A stretch of DNA of 8,344 bases, from NCBI GenBank assembly GCA_938003885.1, contig CALKWT010000009.1, forward strand, positions 1 through 8,344. Direction: 5' to 3'. Positions 7,631-8,344 of this stretch are shown here, in pieces (positions within the stretch are counted from its first letter, which is position 1; the number at the start of each line of letters is the position of its first letter). This stretch comes from an uncultured Balneolaceae bacterium (lineage in GTDB: Bacteria; Bacteroidota; Rhodothermia; Balneolales; Balneolaceae). The position numbers were made by a program, and so were the translations under genes. The notes beneath the pieces are model-generated. The model ran no database searches and was not told the origin of the DNA. It worked only from the letters and a program-made list of their open reading frames with translations.

Positions 7631-7663
7631 AAAACCCTCCCTGGTTTCCAGGTGAGGGTCTTT
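7631..7663. terminator. bidirectional hairpin terminator between convergent icd and the NlpC/P60 gene
   Basis: ACCCTC (7634-7639) and CCTGG (7640-7644) pair with CCAGG (7648-7652) and GAGGGT (7654-7659) around a TTT loop, with a single bulged T at 7653. This gives an 11-bp GC-rich stem. On the plus strand it is followed by CTTTATAA, and on the minus strand by TTTTACG, so short U tracts flank both sides. It lies 26 bases after the icd stop and abuts or overlaps the stop codon of the minus-strand gene (7664-7662), as expected for a shared terminator of convergent genes. Confidence 0.8.
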
Positions 7664-8219
7664 ATAACACCCTCCGGGTACCCAGATAGTTCCCTGCCCA
7701 GTAGTGTTCTCTGAGACTGGAAATCATCACTCCGTTGGAAACAGAAGCATGGAGAAACTCCTCTCCTCCCATCGCAATTCCCACATGGAGAACCCCCCGC
7801 TGTGTCCGAAAAAATATCAGGTCCCCGGGCTGAATCTGGTTTCTGCGAACGGATACCCCTTCCTGAAGTTGCCCCCTTGTGCTTCGGGAGATGGCCGTGT
7901 TAAAATATTCATCCAGAATTCGCTGTGTAAAAGCAGAACAGTCAATACCGTTGCGAGAGTTGCCGCCAAATTGGTAAGGAGTACCCCTCCAGACATCAAA
8001 AGCTGAATAAAGTGTTTCATTTACACTGGAAAGCCTGTTATCTTCCCTGTACTCTGTCCTGTCGGGAATCGGCACCTCCCTTTCAGTAGGCTGAACTCCA
8101 CGATGAATCCCGCATCCTGCCAGGGATGCCATTATAAAACAGAGGGACAGTAAAATGAATGATTTTAGCCGATTCACCTGGTAAATGTTATTTATAAATC
8201 TATAAAACTTTTGTGACAT
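7662..8219 (-). CDS. NlpC/P60 family lipoprotein, probable murein endopeptidase (MepS/Spr-like)
   Basis: A 185-residue lipoprotein likely to cleave peptide stems or cross-links in peptidoglycan from a membrane anchor. The hydrophobic segment at residues 20-34 ends in the lipobox LAGC, so Cys36 is the probable lipidated residue. A short linker leads to an NlpC/P60 domain from about residue 67 to the end. The domain shows GTPYQFGG, the nucleophile Cys94 in NGIDCSAF, SRSTRGQ, QPGDLIFF, His145 in LHVGIAMG, and a third catalytic-type His157 in FLHAS. Order and spacing resemble E. coli MepS. The ATG start gives a long 19-residue n-region and overlaps the divergent pdxJ ATG by two bases. An in-frame GTG at 8177-8175 (residue 15) would give a more usual 21-residue lipoprotein signal and leave 40 bases between the genes. 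The family call is firm; the start is uncertain. Confidence 0.92.
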   Translation of the reverse strand: MSQKFYRFINNIYQVNRLKSFILLSLCFIMASLAGCGIHRGVQPTEREVPIPDRTEYREDNRLSSVNETLYSAFDVWRGTPYQFGGNSRNGIDCSAFTQRILDEYFNTAISRSTRGQLQEGVSVRRNQIQPGDLIFFRTQRGVLHVGIAMGGEEFLHASVSNGVMISSLREHYWAGNYLGTRRVL

Positions 8220-8220
8220 G
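8217..8220. other. CATG shared by two divergent start codons
   Basis: The palindrome CATG holds the minus-strand ATG (8219 to 8217) of the lipoprotein gene and the plus-strand ATG (8218-8220) of pdxJ. If both starts are used, each gene's leader lies inside the other's coding region. The pdxJ start is fixed by family conservation, so the lipoprotein start is the doubtful one; the GTG at 8177-8175 is the alternative. Confidence 0.6.
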
Positions 8221-8344
8221 CAGTTATTGGTAAATATCGATCATGTAGCAACCATTCGCAATGCCCGGGGTGAGGGTTACCCCGATCCTGTGGAAGCAGC
8301 CATCGCAAGTGAAAAAGCAGGAGCAGCAGGGATTGTTTTCCATT
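8218..8344 (+). CDS. pdxJ: pyridoxine 5'-phosphate synthase PdxJ, N-terminal part (truncated by window edge)
   Basis: PdxJ condenses 3-amino-2-oxopropyl phosphate with 1-deoxy-D-xylulose 5-phosphate to form pyridoxine 5'-phosphate, the last ring-forming step of the DXP-dependent vitamin B6 pathway. Only 42 codons are visible, but they carry the family's hallmark start: LLVNIDHVATIRNARG, then YPDPVEAA...EKAGA.GIVFH, matching the first strand and helix of the TIM barrel. Because the family begins with this strand, the ATG at 8218 is well supported; a later start would delete it. No Shine-Dalgarno is seen. Its upstream region overlaps the first codons of the divergent lipoprotein gene, so its promoter should lie in the AT-rich stretch around 8178-8217 or inside that gene. 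Confidence 0.93.
   Translation, partial: MQLLVNIDHVATIRNARGEGYPDPVEAAIASEKAGAAGIVFH

Noticed and set aside
7704..8006. A 100-codon plus-strand open frame inside the lipoprotein gene
   Set aside because: It is antisense to the NlpC/P60 domain with its catalytic residues intact, so it is a shadow.

Overview
This window looks like an ordinary chromosomal stretch from a member of the Bacteroidota/Balneolota/Rhodothermota side of the tree. Three things point there: a TAnnTTTG-type -7 promoter box in front of queA and another in front of icd, the near absence of Shine-Dalgarno sequences at all eight start sites, and the style of the proteins. A Balneolaceae-like marine or halophilic bacterium is my best guess, from gene style only. 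I see no mobile element, CRISPR array, tRNA or rRNA.

Layout. (1) Positions 1-551, minus strand: 5' part of queA (queuosine tRNA modification), cut by the window edge. (2) Positions 552-836: divergent intergenic region with a good minus-strand promoter for queA and a sigma70-like plus-strand candidate. (3) Positions 837-6196, plus strand: a likely four-gene operon made of a small secreted protein of unknown function, a membrane-anchored LytR_C-domain protein, the ribosomal silencing factor rsfS, and a very large NtrY-like sensor histidine kinase (1288 residues, about 12 membrane segments, three predicted extracytoplasmic regions, HAMP, HisKA, HATPase_c). (4) Positions 6197-6359: intergenic, with a TACATTTG promoter candidate. 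(5) Positions 6360-7607: icd, NADP-type isocitrate dehydrogenase. (6) Positions 7631-7663: hairpin shared by convergent genes, probably a bidirectional terminator. (7) Positions 7662-8219, minus strand: NlpC/P60 lipoprotein, a likely peptidoglycan endopeptidase. (8) Positions 8218-8344, plus strand: start of pdxJ (vitamin B6 synthesis), cut by the window edge. Its ATG overlaps the lipoprotein ATG within one CATG.

How the genes relate. The contents are mostly housekeeping: tRNA modification, translation dormancy, TCA cycle, cofactor synthesis and cell-wall hydrolysis. The LytR_C-rsfS pair recalls the LCP/LytR-rsfS adjacency known in Gram-positive bacteria. The least conventional item is the giant orphan kinase: it has complete kinase motifs, no response regulator beside it, and large sensor regions with no domain I can name. 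I found no convincing undescribed system. The most useful observations are the kinase architecture, the overlapping divergent start codons, and the small secreted protein heading the rsfS operon.
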